Numbered from the stretch's first letter, positions 16,987 through 26,054 are shown. The stretch: 64,000 nucleotides of DNA from Saprospira grandis DSM 2844 (GCF_000275825.1 NZ_JH719942.1:2338827-2402826), one strand, 5' to 3'. A program made the numbers and translations. The notes: a model not told the origin generated them from the letters alone.

Positions 16987-17802
16987 ATGGCTTATCCTAA
17001 ATTGATGATTTGGGCGCTGCTCTTTTTTGGGCCCCAACTAATTTTTGCGCAACATACTTTTGAGACCCCAAAAAATGACCAAGAGCTCAGTAGCCAAGCC
17101 GCTCCGCCCCTTTTGCAATACTCGCATTTGGAAGAGCGAGACGTTTTTTGGGAAACCCGAATTTGGCGAGATATTATTGTGGCCGAAAAAGCAAATCAGC
17201 ATTTTTCCGCTATAGACCAAGAGCTGATTGCGGCACTGATTAAGGCCGCCGAATATGGTGAAATTACGCTTTATCACCCCATAGATGACCGCTTTAGCCA
17301 GCCGCTTTGCCCTGCCGACCGAAAAGCAATTTTGGGCGAAACCGATACCACAACCGTCATTGATCCAGAAACTTTGGAGGAGGAGCATATTGCTATTTAT
17401 ACGCCCCTCAATTATCAAAATATTGTGGCCTACCGCCTCAAAGAGGTCTGGTACTTTGATTTGCAAAGAGGAAAACTAGATGTGCGAATTTTGGGCTTGG
17501 CCCCAATTGTAGAAGAGTATGGCGAGGATGGAGAGTTTTTGGCCCGCCGCCCCCTCTTTTGGGCCTATTATCCAGATGCCCGACAAGCACTGGCCAAAAG
17601 CAGAAGCTACACGCCTTATAATACGCCCATGAGCTGGGCCGATGCCCTAGATGCCCGCTTCTTTAGCTCCCTGATTATTAAGCAGTCTAATTTGCAAGAT
17701 CGCCGAATTGAAGATTATGCCGAAGGGATGCAGGCCTTGCTAGAAGCCGAGAAAATTCAGGAGAAAATCCGAAATTTTGAACAGGATCTCTGGACCTATT
17801 AA
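16987..17802 (+). CDS. Second GldN-family protein (GldN/GldO paralog)
   Basis: This 271-residue protein has signal peptide MAYPKLMIWALLFFGPQLIFAQ and is collinear with GldN: YSHLEERDVFWETRIWRDIIVAEKANQHF, YRLKEVWYFDLQRGKLDVRILGLAPIVEEYGEDGEF, FWAYYPDARQALAKS and the shared end LLEAEKIQEKIRNFEQDLWTY. It lacks about 25 residues of the gldN N-terminal linker. Flavobacterium johnsoniae has a similar tandem gldN-gldO pair with partly redundant roles, so the same is inferred here. The two genes are separated by a terminator and a GC repeat. Confidence 0.92.
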   Translation: MAYPKLMIWALLFFGPQLIFAQHTFETPKNDQELSSQAAPPLLQYSHLEERDVFWETRIWRDIIVAEKANQHFSAIDQELIAALIKAAEYGEITLYHPIDDRFSQPLCPADRKAILGETDTTTVIDPETLEEEHIAIYTPLNYQNIVAYRLKEVWYFDLQRGKLDVRILGLAPIVEEYGEDGEFLARRPLFWAYYPDARQALAKSRSYTPYNTPMSWADALDARFFSSLIIKQSNLQDRRIEDYAEGMQALLEAEKIQEKIRNFEQDLWTY

Positions 17803-17805
17803 AGC

Positions 17806-17841
17806 AAAAAGGGTAGCCGATTCATCGGCTACCCTTTTTTT
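17806..17841. terminator. Bidirectional terminator
   Basis: The stem AGGGTAGCCGA/TCGGCTACCCT has A and T runs on either side, between the convergent gldN paralog and the minus-strand gene ending at 17840. Confidence 0.9.
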
Positions 17842-18274
17842 ATTGGCGATGCAAATGCTGTATTTTGGCCCCAAATAAACTGTCTAACTTTGGATAGGTA
17901 CAATTTTTTTTGAGCAAAGAAAAATGCAATTGGTTAATCTTTAAATCTACCTCAAATTCATTTTTCAACTGAAAATACTCCCGAACATTATCCCGAATTG
18001 GATCATTATAGGTGAATTGGGCACAGTAAAGCCCCTCATTTTCTCCTTTTTCCAAACATTCACAGGTTTTTACGGCAACAGCCTCTAAACGAAACTGGCT
18101 AAAAATACCCAACTGACGAAGCTGAAGGTCCAAGACCTCCGCACTAAGGATATACTCGGGCCGAGTCTTTTTTCTGAAATCTACCTCCTGCAAAACGTAG
18201 ACGGTCCCCAAAACGCCTATGGCCAAGGCAAAAAGGACAAAAAACAAGGAGCGAAAAGAGGGACTTTTTTCCAT
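17840..18274 (-). CDS. Uncharacterised single-pass membrane protein, 144 aa
   Basis: I do not recognise a family. One N-terminal membrane segment (about residues 9-28, LFFVLFALAIGVLGTVYVLQ) precedes a periplasmic domain with a CEC motif (KTCECLEKGENEGLYC) and a further Cys near the end (KKNCTYPKLD), which could form disulfides. It lies 31 bp downstream of another small membrane-anchored gene and is probably in the same transcript. Confidence 0.75.
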   Translation of the reverse strand: MEKSPSFRSLFFVLFALAIGVLGTVYVLQEVDFRKKTRPEYILSAEVLDLQLRQLGIFSQFRLEAVAVKTCECLEKGENEGLYCAQFTYNDPIRDNVREYFQLKNEFEVDLKINQLHFSLLKKNCTYPKLDSLFGAKIQHLHRQ

Positions 18275-18305
18275 GATAGCACTTTCTTTTAATAGAAATA
18301 ATAGC

Positions 18306-18839
18306 CTATTTATTTTGTTGTTTGTCTCGCTGCAACGCCCCCACTAAATTAGAAATTTGCGCCCGCCGAACACTATTGCTGTAGGTCATGATTCTAAAAT
18401 ATTTGCTATCCTGATAATCTACTTCCCACTGCGCATAGGCCTCTTCCGTCTCGCTGAGGATGTTGAGCATACGCTTATTTTTCTGGACCAAAGGCAGCTG
18501 AATAATCAAGGGCATGCGTTGGTCAATTTTGCGCTGTAGCTCAAAAAGCGAGGACACATCTTTAATTTTTCCGCCTTTGGCCTGCTGCACATACTTGAAA
18601 ACAAGGTCCATCTCAGAAATCGTTTTGAGCAAGCTCTCCGACAGGCTTTCGTCTTCTTCTAGCCATTTTTTGGCCATTTCTCGGCTCAGGTTTTCCGCAG
18701 AAAGCTCTTCCTCTTCTTGCACATTTAAGCCCATTTCTTGCCAGCTTTTTAGCTCGCCCTGAAGCAATACTTCTTTAAGGATAAATCCCCCAATGACTAG
18801 GCCAAGCACAACGGCGATGGCAATGGTTGTTTTTTTCAT
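18306..18839 (-). CDS. Uncharacterised membrane-anchored protein, 177 aa
   Basis: No family is recognised. MKKTTIAIAVVLGLVIGGFILKEVLL is a membrane anchor or uncleaved signal. The remainder is strongly helical and acidic (NVQEEEELSAENLSREMAKKWLEEDESLSESLLKTISEMD), then basic towards the C-terminus. It is located upstream of the 144-residue membrane protein with 31 bp between them; the pair may act together in the envelope. Confidence 0.75.
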   Translation of the reverse strand: MKKTTIAIAVVLGLVIGGFILKEVLLQGELKSWQEMGLNVQEEEELSAENLSREMAKKWLEEDESLSESLLKTISEMDLVFKYVQQAKGGKIKDVSSLFELQRKIDQRMPLIIQLPLVQKNKRMLNILSETEEAYAQWEVDYQDSKYFRIMTYSNSVRRAQISNLVGALQRDKQQNK

Positions 18840-18854
18840 TTTTCTTTGTTTTTT

Positions 18855-19010
18855 TGGGGCCCGCGGCCGGCTAGCCTTTGGCTAGGTCGGCCGCCGCTAT
18901 GCTGCGGGGCTCACAGGTCTGTTCGGCCCTGCAGCCGCCTTTGGCGGCTTTGGTCTGGCCTTCGGCCACCCACTCCGCAGCGCTGGGCCAAGGACCGCCT
19001 GGCCCTTAGC
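18855..19010 (+). repeat. GC-rich modular hairpin repeat, forward copy
   Basis: It opens GGGGCCCGCGGCCGGCTAG with the first variable stem GGCTAGCCTTTGGCTAGG, and a second is GCCGCCTTTGGCGGC. The anchor reads GCTCACAGGTCTGTTCGGCC, with two changes. Confidence 0.9.
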
Positions 19011-19015
19011 CGCTA

Positions 19016-20467
19016 TTAAAGTTTATACTTAAAGCTTTTATTTCCTTTGATCAGTTCTATTTCTTGGCTACCTCTGGGGTAGCTGTAGGTTTCCCACTTA
19101 ATGGGTTCAATAATTCGGCCACCAACCGCCACTACACCCCATTTTCCGCCTTTTTGGACCAAAAAACGGCCTTTGGGCAAAATGACCACATCCTCATATT
19201 TTGGGGGCAGCAAAATACCCTTTTTTAGAGAAACTACCCCCCATTTTTCGCCATCGGCGGCAAAGAAGTAGCCCTCTTTCCTAAAGTCAAAGTTGGTAAA
19301 AGCGGGGGCAATGAGTTCTCGGTTTTGGGCATCGACCACGCCCCATTTTCCGCCTTTTTGGACCATAAAGGTGTTGCGGTCAATAATGTGCAGCTGATTA
19401 TATTTTTTTGGGGGAATCAAAATGTCTTTTTCCACATTGGCCACTCCCGCCTTGCCATTGAGCTCTATAATAAAGAGCTGATGCCGCAAAAAGTACTTAA
19501 TGCCATCATAGGCAAAATTAAAATAGCCTTCGCCCTCATACATGTAGTCTTCTTTGCCCTTGTAGCGAGCCATCAGCTTGTAGTTGTCGGGGTCAATGCC
19601 AATATCATCATAGATAGGATCCAGAATAGTGTCCAATTTCCCCAAAGAATCTAGCCGCAAAATACCATACTTATCTTTTTCTAAGACCTTGAGCCAGCGC
19701 AGGGGCAAAAAGGAAAAGGGTTCGAGCTCCTTGTATTTTCGCTCAATGAGTAATTTCCCCTCATCGTTGGCAACGCCCCAGAGCCCATCTTTATAGACCG
19801 TAAAAAACTCATTGAAGTATTCTATCCGCTCAAAGCTGAGCTCGGGCTGCAATTCGCAGGGCGAATTGCCATTTTGGGCCAACCAATTATATACGGACCA
19901 AAGTTGTTTATTCTCTTGGCGAACTAAAGAGTATTTAGGTTCTAGATTGTCATAAATATGCGCAAAGCAAATGGGCAAATATTCTTCTCCACGAATAGTG
20001 AGGATACCCCATTTTTCTCCTTTTTTGACCTTAAAATAATTGCCATCAAACATGATTTCATCATAAATGGGGGCCAGCCATTCGCTACCATCTTCATTAA
20101 AGATGCCGTACTTTCCACCAACTTCTACAAAGATGCGGGCTGGGTCTAGTTTATAGCGATAATTGACCTTATCGTATTTTGGGGGCATCCAAGCGCTGAG
20201 GTCCTTATTTAGTAGGCCCCATTTTCCATTTTTCTGAATTTCGTAATAGCGCAAATCTTGTTCTAGGCGAAACTGATATTTGATGCTATCATAGGCGGCG
20301 GGGCTGAGAATTTCTCCCGTTTCTCGCTCATAAAAGCCCCAGAGGGTTTTTTCGCCCAATTTGACCTTGTAAATATTGTCCATCAAAAAGCTGCTGTCGG
20401 GCCGTTGGGCCTTTAGGGGCCCAAAAAATAGGAGGGCCAAACAGCAGATAAAAAAGAATCGAATCAT
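19016..20467 (-). CDS. WG-repeat secreted protein
   Basis: This 483-residue protein has signal peptide MIRFFFICCLALLFFGPLKAQ followed by about ten WG-type repeats of 45-55 residues built on the pattern K-x-G-K-W-G-[VIL] plus a later I-x-P-x-x-Y-[DE] (KNGKWGLLNKDLSAWMPPKYDK, KGEKWGILTIRGEEYLP, KGGKWGVVDAQNRELIAP, KGGKWGVVAVGGRIIEP). WG repeats are thought to mediate binding; the partner is unknown. The large number of intact repeats argues for a working extracytoplasmic scaffold. Confidence 0.88.
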   Translation of the reverse strand: MIRFFFICCLALLFFGPLKAQRPDSSFLMDNIYKVKLGEKTLWGFYERETGEILSPAAYDSIKYQFRLEQDLRYYEIQKNGKWGLLNKDLSAWMPPKYDKVNYRYKLDPARIFVEVGGKYGIFNEDGSEWLAPIYDEIMFDGNYFKVKKGEKWGILTIRGEEYLPICFAHIYDNLEPKYSLVRQENKQLWSVYNWLAQNGNSPCELQPELSFERIEYFNEFFTVYKDGLWGVANDEGKLLIERKYKELEPFSFLPLRWLKVLEKDKYGILRLDSLGKLDTILDPIYDDIGIDPDNYKLMARYKGKEDYMYEGEGYFNFAYDGIKYFLRHQLFIIELNGKAGVANVEKDILIPPKKYNQLHIIDRNTFMVQKGGKWGVVDAQNRELIAPAFTNFDFRKEGYFFAADGEKWGVVSLKKGILLPPKYEDVVILPKGRFLVQKGGKWGVVAVGGRIIEPIKWETYSYPRGSQEIELIKGNKSFKYKL

Positions 20468-20510
20468 AAGAAAATAGTTTAGTAGCTAGACGGAATTTCT
20501 GGATGGCTGC

Positions 20511-20667
20511 CAGGCCCTATTGGCCCAGCGCTGCGGAGTGGGTGGCCGAAGGCCAGACCGAGCTTTTTGAGCAAAGCGAAAAAAACGAAGGGCCGAGCAG
20601 ACCTGCGAGCCCCGCAGCATAGCGGCGGCCAACCGAGGCGCAGCCGAGCTGGCCGCGGGCCCCAAAA
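20511..20667 (-). repeat. GC-rich modular hairpin repeat, reverse copy
   Basis: It runs from CCAGGCCCTATTGGCCCAGC to GCGGGCCCCAAAA, closely matching the copy at 3181 at both ends. The middle contains GAGCTTTTTGAGC and the anchor GGCCGAGCAGACCTGCGAGC. Confidence 0.9.
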
Positions 20668-20677
20668 AAAGAAAAAA

Positions 20678-21358
20678 TTAGATATTTTGCCAAAATGTTT
20701 CTTGCTGCAACTGCTCTGGAATTTTGGGGCAGGGGTGTAGGCAAATGCGCTGCCCATTTTCCCATTGAATGCTTGTTGGCTGCTCGGCGATTTTTTGGCC
20801 TTCTAGTTGAGCAAAAGCGGCCCAAAGTGCAAGTCCACCCGCCCGAAAAGTTTGCTCAATATGGTTTTTTGTACTCTTTTTTTGCCAAGCGGTAGCAAAA
20901 ATGCCTTGGGCCAAAATAGGTCCAGCATCTACTTTTTCCTTTACCAAATGCGCTGTGGCTCCAAAAAATGGCGACTGCTGTTTTCTGGCGGCTTCTAGGG
21001 GGGCTAGGCCAATGAGGCCAGCAAAAGCAGGTAAAAGCGAATAATGCAAATTGACCCAATGGGCTTCAGAAAATTGGGCCAAGGTTTGGGCATCAATAAT
21101 TTTATGGATATTGGTAACGATCAGATCGGCCTGCAATTGGGCCAAATACTGCCGCAACTCCTCGGGCTGGCTCTGCCGATAACCAATTTGCTGGGCAAAA
21201 ATGCCTTTTTCTTGGGCCCAAATCAGGGCGGGGCAAGGCCGATCGGCCAAAACGCCAACCAACTCCCCCTCCAAAAGGCCAAAGGCCAAGAACTTGGCCA
21301 ATAATCGGAGATTGCCGCCCCCGCCCGAAACCAAAAAAACATAGCGCCTAGTCTTCAT
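20678..21358 (-). CDS. PurN-like formyltransferase family protein
   Basis: The ATG at 21358 overlaps the end of the glycosyltransferase gene by 11 bp and gives 226 residues. Earlier starts lie deeper in that gene and are rejected. The formyltransferase fold is clear: folate-side loop VSGGGGNLR (10-18), VNLHYSLLPAFAGL containing Asn103 and His105, and GATAHLVKEKVDAGPI with Asp144. These match the catalytic Asn-His-Asp of N10-formyl-THF-dependent enzymes. It could be the purine-pathway enzyme PurN. However, translational overlap with a GT2 and a nearby wbqC suggests that an amino-sugar or lipid-linked sugar may be the acceptor; this is inference. Confidence 0.8.
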   Translation of the reverse strand: MKTRRYVFLVSGGGGNLRLLAKFLAFGLLEGELVGVLADRPCPALIWAQEKGIFAQQIGYRQSQPEELRQYLAQLQADLIVTNIHKIIDAQTLAQFSEAHWVNLHYSLLPAFAGLIGLAPLEAARKQQSPFFGATAHLVKEKVDAGPILAQGIFATAWQKKSTKNHIEQTFRAGGLALWAAFAQLEGQKIAEQPTSIQWENGQRICLHPCPKIPEQLQQETFWQNI

Positions 21359-22292
21359 CTTGCTCTTCATTTTCTGAGGCGCGGAGCCAAAAATTGGGCC
21401 TTCGGCTGCTGCGCTGATTGATACGGTGGATATACTCGCCCAAAATGCCAATGCCCAAAAGAATCAGACTGAGCCCAAAGCCCAGGATAATCACCAAACT
21501 GCTATAGCCTGGAATAATATCGTTGAGGAGCAGTTTTCGGAGCAAAATGTAGAGCGAATAGACCGAAGATAGTATAAATATAATGATCGAAATGCCCGAA
21601 AGTAAGCGGATGGGCAGGTCCGAAAAAGTAATTAAAATATTGATGCTATGATTGAGCAATTTGCGCAGGGTATAGCCACTTTCTCCGGCCTGCCGCTGCT
21701 GATGACTGACCCGCACACTGCTCACCTGCTGCGTAATCCAGCTCAGATAACCATCTAAAAAGGTGTAAGAATTATTCATCTGCAGGCAAGCCTTGGCCAT
21801 ATCGCTACGAATCAGGCGAAAAGGGCTATAATGGGGGTGTAATTGGGGAATGGCCAAGCTCAAACTGCGCTGCATCAACCAAGAGGTCAGGTTCCGAAAG
21901 CCATTGTGCTGTCGCTCTTCAAAGTAGCCATAAACCAAATCAAAATTGCCCTTTTTTTGCTCGGCAATTAGGGCCGAAATATCGGCGGGGCGCTGCTGTA
22001 AATCCTCGTCCATCGTAATGACCCAAGGGGCCCGAACCTGCGCAAAACCGCAGATAATGGCATTGTGTTGGCCAAAATTTCGGCTCAGTTGAAAGGGGCG
22101 GACACGAGTATCCTGAGCCGCCAATTTTTTCATGACCGCCCAGGAATTATCGGGGCCGCAATCATGGACCAAAATAAGCTCAAAGCTCAAATTGGCCCCC
22201 TCAAAAAAGGCCTTAATTTCTTGATAGAGTAGGGGTAAACTCTCTTCGCCTCGATAAACGGGGACCACAACAGCATAGGCTACAGATGACAT
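21348..22292 (-). CDS. Family 2 glycosyltransferase with C-terminal membrane helices
   Basis: This 314-residue protein has a GT-A domain: YAVVVPVYRGEESLPLLYQEI, FELILVHDCGPDNSW, the metal-binding DED in TMDEDLQQRPADI (about residues 94-106), and a downstream WLMQRSLS region. Two membrane helices follow (about 232-255 and 265-292: LLSGISIIIFILSSVYSLYIL, SSLVIILGFGLSLILLGIGIL). This is the layout of ArnC/GtrB/DPM1-type enzymes that load a sugar onto a polyprenyl phosphate. It overlaps the formyltransferase gene, so the two are probably translated together. Confidence 0.9.
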   Translation of the reverse strand: MSSVAYAVVVPVYRGEESLPLLYQEIKAFFEGANLSFELILVHDCGPDNSWAVMKKLAAQDTRVRPFQLSRNFGQHNAIICGFAQVRAPWVITMDEDLQQRPADISALIAEQKKGNFDLVYGYFEERQHNGFRNLTSWLMQRSLSLAIPQLHPHYSPFRLIRSDMAKACLQMNNSYTFLDGYLSWITQQVSSVRVSHQQRQAGESGYTLRKLLNHSINILITFSDLPIRLLSGISIIIFILSSVYSLYILLRKLLLNDIIPGYSSLVIILGFGLSLILLGIGILGEYIHRINQRSSRRPNFWLRASENEEQDED

Positions 22293-22317
22293 CGCTAAGT
22301 CGTTAAAGTTGGATGAT

Positions 22318-22466
22318 TTGGGGCTGCCCCTCGCTTTGCTCGGGTCGGGCTATGCGGGGGCTCGCTGCTCGCTCGGCCCATCGCTTTTTCGCTGCGCTCA
22401 AAAGCTCGGTCTGGCCTTCGGCCACCCCCTACTATCCCTCAGCCTGCGGGCGCTTTGCGCCCTGTA
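22318..22466 (+). repeat. GC-rich modular hairpin repeat, forward copy
   Basis: It begins GGGGCTGCCCCTCG. The variable stems include GGGCGCTTTGCGCCC and GGCCTTCGGCC. The central anchor is diverged (GGCTCGCTGCTCGCTCGGCC), as in the copy at 12588. It lies between the GT2 start and the WbqC stop. Confidence 0.85.
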
Positions 22467-22472
22467 AAGCCG

Positions 22473-23162
22473 TTAAATGGACCGAAAAAACTGCTTGGCG
22501 GCAGGCCCCAAATGAAAAAATAGGTCTAAAATACTGACCGCATCGCTAAATGGCGGATAAAGTTGCTCATAAGTAGGGTAGGGGCCATAATTCAAATACT
22601 CCAATTTGATATTAGCCGCCTCAAAAGCTTCTTCATGGATATAGGCTTTGGCTGCAGGGCCCGACAAATAATGTTGGGCATCAATTTGCTGTAAGAGCTC
22701 AATCAATCGCAAACTAGGGTCTTGCTTTTGCAAGTCAAAATGAACGCTTTCTAGAACCTTTGTTTGTATCTGCAGCTCATTTAGGGCCCAGAGAATAAAG
22801 CGCTTATTGATTTGAGAGAGAAAAGGGCTGTCCTCTTCCAAATAAAGGGCCTTAATTTGCGGGGCATATTGCTTAAAAAAAGGCGCCTTGGCATAATGCG
22901 TCTGCCAGCTATTCCAGTGCTTTTTGGCCCAATTGGCCTGTGCAACTTGCGTATCGGCAATGCGTTGTTTTAGCTGCTTTTGACGAACGGGAATCGTTAG
23001 CCATTGTAGCCCTTGGGCGGTTTTTATACGATTTCGGTTGCGCCAATCGTTCTTGGTATATTGCACACAATCGTAAAGTACAAAAACATCGGCTTGGGCA
23101 ATGGCCTCAAAGTAGCCTTTCCAAGGAATATAATTAGATTGACAAATAAAAGCCTTGCGCAT
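22473..23162 (-). CDS. WbqC family protein
   Basis: This 229-residue protein matches the WbqC family along its length: KAFICQSNYIPWKGYFEAIAQADVFVLYDCVQYTKNDWRNRNRIKT, LTIPVRQKQLKQRIADTQV, and LEEDSPFLSQINKRFILWAL. WbqC-like proteins are commonly found in surface-polysaccharide loci and are implicated in making unusual amino sugars; the reaction is not firmly established. It lies downstream of a small ABM-domain gene by 2 bp and upstream of GT2/formyltransferase genes, which supports a glycan role. Confidence 0.88.
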   Translation of the reverse strand: MRKAFICQSNYIPWKGYFEAIAQADVFVLYDCVQYTKNDWRNRNRIKTAQGLQWLTIPVRQKQLKQRIADTQVAQANWAKKHWNSWQTHYAKAPFFKQYAPQIKALYLEEDSPFLSQINKRFILWALNELQIQTKVLESVHFDLQKQDPSLRLIELLQQIDAQHYLSGPAAKAYIHEEAFEAANIKLEYLNYGPYPTYEQLYPPFSDAVSILDLFFHLGPAAKQFFRSI

Positions 23163-23164
23163 AA

Positions 23165-23461
23165 TTAGTTAATTTCGGCTAAAAGGTCTAGCGTCCAAGC
23201 CTCGGGCTTGGCCGCAAAGCGTTTTTTTGTTTCTGGCCAAACCTGCCCAAAAAGCGTTGATTTTCTGTAACAGTCTAAGGCAGCAGGCCCATCCCAGTAG
23301 CTATAAGAGAAAATAATATTTGGCTGATCTTTTCCTCTAAGGATCTGCAATTTTTGGCAGCCCTCAAAATGGCGAATTTGCTCCTTGAAAGGCTCGAAAA
23401 AAGCTAAAAAATTAGCGGTTTCCTCTGGCTGGAAAGTCATCTTGACAATGCGAATAATCAT
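23165..23461 (-). CDS. Antibiotic-biosynthesis-monooxygenase-like small protein
   Basis: The 98-residue product fits a single ABM ferredoxin-like domain: IIRIVKMTFQPEETANFLAFFEPFKEQIRHFEGCQKLQILRG, then the strand IIFSYSYWDGPAALDCYRKSTLFGQVW. Such proteins act as small quinol monooxygenases or have unknown roles; no cofactor motif distinguishes these. It is the first gene of the run towards wbqC, two bases apart, so they share a transcript. Confidence 0.75.
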   Translation of the reverse strand: MIIRIVKMTFQPEETANFLAFFEPFKEQIRHFEGCQKLQILRGKDQPNIIFSYSYWDGPAALDCYRKSTLFGQVWPETKKRFAAKPEAWTLDLLAEIN

Positions 23462-23637
23462 AGGATAAATTTTTTAGACAATGCCTAAAGCTATAGTTTT
23501 TAAGGGCTTTTTAGCAATTTTTTAGTTGAGGAATCGGTAAAATATTTGTACTTTTAAAAAGTTCCCATTCCCAGCGTTTTTATGTACCTCCCCCACAAAT
23601 AGTGAACATAGCAACTAGACACTGAATATTAGATATT

Positions 23638-25851
23638 ATGACGGTTAAAGATAGGAGTTTAACAACGGCCTTGAAAAAATATTTTGGATTTGAACAATTC
23701 AAAGGCCAACAAGAGGAGATTATTCAAAGTATTCTCGGTGGACAAGATACTTTTGTGATTATGCCAACGGGTGGGGGAAAATCGCTTTGTTATCAATTGC
23801 CTGCGCTGCTTTCTGAAGGAACCGCTATTGTGGTTTCTCCACTCATTGCCCTAATGAAAAACCAAGTAGATGCCGTTCGCTCTTATGCTGAATCGGACCA
23901 AGTGGCTCACTTTCTCAATTCTTCACTTAGTAGAGCGAAGGTAAAAGAAGTCAAACAAGATATTGTTTCTGGCGCTACTAAATTACTTTATATTGCCCCA
24001 GAAACCTTAACCAAAGAAGATACACTTCGGTTTCTATCGCAAATTAAGGTATCCTTTGTTGCAGTTGATGAAGCACACTGTATTTCGGAATGGGGCCATG
24101 ATTTCCGTCCAGAATATCGCCGAATCCGCTCTATGATTGAAAATATAGAGCAAGAGATTCCTATTATTGCCTTAACGGCTACAGCTACGCCTAAGGTCCG
24201 TATGGATATTGTGAAAACGCTACGCCTAGAAGCACCTAGAGAATTTATGGACTCCTTTAATCGGGATAATCTCTTTTATGAGGTGCAGCCCAAAGGAAAA
24301 AAGGAAGATGTCCTCCGACGTATTGTACAGTTTATTAAGGATAAAGCCCCCAATGAATCAGGGATTATCTATGTCCAAAACCGTAAAACAACCGAAGAGG
24401 TGGCCAAGGTGCTCTCTGTTAATGATATTAAGGCGGCGCCTTATCATGCTGGCCTAGAGGCCAAACTCAGAAGCGATACCCAAGATGCTTTCTTAATGGA
24501 AAAAGTGGATGTGATTGTCGCTACAATTGCTTTTGGGATGGGCATCGATAAACCCGATGTGCGCTTTGTGATCCATTATGATATTCCTAAAAGTATTGAA
24601 AACTACTATCAGGAAACAGGCCGGGCGGGTCGAGATGGCCAACATGCTCACTGCCTAACGTTCTACTCTTATAAGGATATTCTCCGCCTCGAGAAGTTCT
24701 TACGCGATAAGCCTGTGGCCGAAAGGGAAATGGGCGCTCAGCTATTGGCCGAAATGATTGCCTATGCGGAAACTACTGCTTGTAGAAGACGCTTTTTGCT
24801 GCACTATTTTGGAGAAAAATATAAGGATGAGGTCTGCCGAAGAGACCAAATGTGTGATAATTGCAAAAAACAACATCCTACCGAAAATGCCAAGGAGGCT
24901 TTGCTGCTCTTGTTGCAGGTGGTCAAGGACCTACACGAACAACTTCAAGTTAAGGAGCTACTCGACTTTCTCCTTGGAGAAAAAACGCAGTCAATTCTCG
25001 ACTTTAAGTACGAGAAACACAAACTCTTTGGCAAAGGAAAAGATAAGGACCGCCACTACTGGAATTCTGTCCTCCGACAAGGCCTACTCAATGATTATCT
25101 CAAAAAAGATATTGAAGATTATGGCATTTTGAGGGTGGCAGAGGCTGGGCACGATTTTTTGATCCAACCCCAATTTTTTGAGATGAGCCTAAATCATAAT
25201 TTTGCTCAAGAAATGCAAGATATGGAGGAGGAAAGAGAACAGAATGCTAGTTCTACGCTAGATCCTCAATTGCTCAAAATTCTTCTCGATTTACGCAAAC
25301 AGGTGGCCCGTAAAAAAAATGTACCGCCTTTTGTCGTCTTCCAAAAAGTGTCTCTAGAAGAAATGGCGACTCAATATCCCTTTACTATTGAGGAAATGAA
25401 AAATATTGCTGGGGTCTCTGAGGGCAAAGCTCGCCGATATGGCCGCAACTTCTTGGCCAGCATTAAGGATTATGTAGAGGAGAATAATATTATTCGCCCC
25501 GTCGATTTTATCATTAAATCAGTTGCCCGAAAATCAAAGTCTAAGGTGACTATTATCCAAAGCATTGACCGAAAAATGCCCTTTGAAGACATCGCCGATA
25601 GCCTTGGCATCCGTATGGATGAGCTACTGCAAGAACTCTACATGATTATCAATGCAGGCACCAAACTCAATGTTGATTACTATATTGAGGATATCTTGGA
25701 TGAAGGGGTGCAGGAAGATATTGAAGATTATTTTATGCAGGCCGAAACCGATAATCTCGATACTGCTTTTGAGGAACTCAAAGAAGATGATATTTCGCTA
25801 GAAGAAATAGAACTCTACCGACTCAAGTTTCTCTCGGATAATGCAAACTAA
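23638..25851 (+). CDS. recQ: ATP-dependent DNA helicase RecQ
   Basis: This 737-residue 3'-5' DNA helicase acts in recombination and replication-fork repair. Motifs in order: MPTGGGKSLCYQLP (Walker A, Lys48), VDEAHCISEWGHDFRPEYR (DEAH at 144-147), LTATATPKV, YVQNRKTTEEVA, FGMGIDKPDVRFVIHYDIPKSIENYYQETGRAGRDGQ, the RQC zinc cysteines 382, 400, 406 and 409, a winged-helix part, and an HRDC domain (about 535-605). The 120 residues after HRDC are an extension rich in acidic residues (EDISLEEIELYRLKFLSDNAN), longer than in E. coli RecQ but of a kind seen in Bacteroidota. Confidence 0.97.
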   Translation: MTVKDRSLTTALKKYFGFEQFKGQQEEIIQSILGGQDTFVIMPTGGGKSLCYQLPALLSEGTAIVVSPLIALMKNQVDAVRSYAESDQVAHFLNSSLSRAKVKEVKQDIVSGATKLLYIAPETLTKEDTLRFLSQIKVSFVAVDEAHCISEWGHDFRPEYRRIRSMIENIEQEIPIIALTATATPKVRMDIVKTLRLEAPREFMDSFNRDNLFYEVQPKGKKEDVLRRIVQFIKDKAPNESGIIYVQNRKTTEEVAKVLSVNDIKAAPYHAGLEAKLRSDTQDAFLMEKVDVIVATIAFGMGIDKPDVRFVIHYDIPKSIENYYQETGRAGRDGQHAHCLTFYSYKDILRLEKFLRDKPVAEREMGAQLLAEMIAYAETTACRRRFLLHYFGEKYKDEVCRRDQMCDNCKKQHPTENAKEALLLLLQVVKDLHEQLQVKELLDFLLGEKTQSILDFKYEKHKLFGKGKDKDRHYWNSVLRQGLLNDYLKKDIEDYGILRVAEAGHDFLIQPQFFEMSLNHNFAQEMQDMEEEREQNASSTLDPQLLKILLDLRKQVARKKNVPPFVVFQKVSLEEMATQYPFTIEEMKNIAGVSEGKARRYGRNFLASIKDYVEENNIIRPVDFIIKSVARKSKSKVTIIQSIDRKMPFEDIADSLGIRMDELLQELYMIINAGTKLNVDYYIEDILDEGVQEDIEDYFMQAETDNLDTAFEELKEDDISLEEIELYRLKFLSDNAN

Positions 25852-25890
25852 TTTTTTGCCCCGAGCTTTTGCTTGGGGCTTTTTTAGTTT

Positions 25891-26054
25891 TGGGGCCTCC
25901 GCAGCGAAGCTGCGGCGCTACGTTTACTCCCTTTGGTCGTCGAACTGGCGCCCCTATAGGGGCTGGTTGTCGCAGCTCGCAGGTCTGCTCGGCCCTGCAG
26001 CGCTAAAGCGCTTTGGTCTGCAGCTTCGCTGCACTGTTCCACATCGCTAGGCCG
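25891..26054 (+). repeat. GC-rich modular hairpin repeat, forward copy with extra module
   Basis: Its stems are CCGCAGCGAAGCTGCGG, GCGCTAAAGCGC and TGCAGCTTCGCTGCA, all perfect. The optional module TTTACTCCCTTTGGTCGTCG is inserted before the central anchor. Confidence 0.92.
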
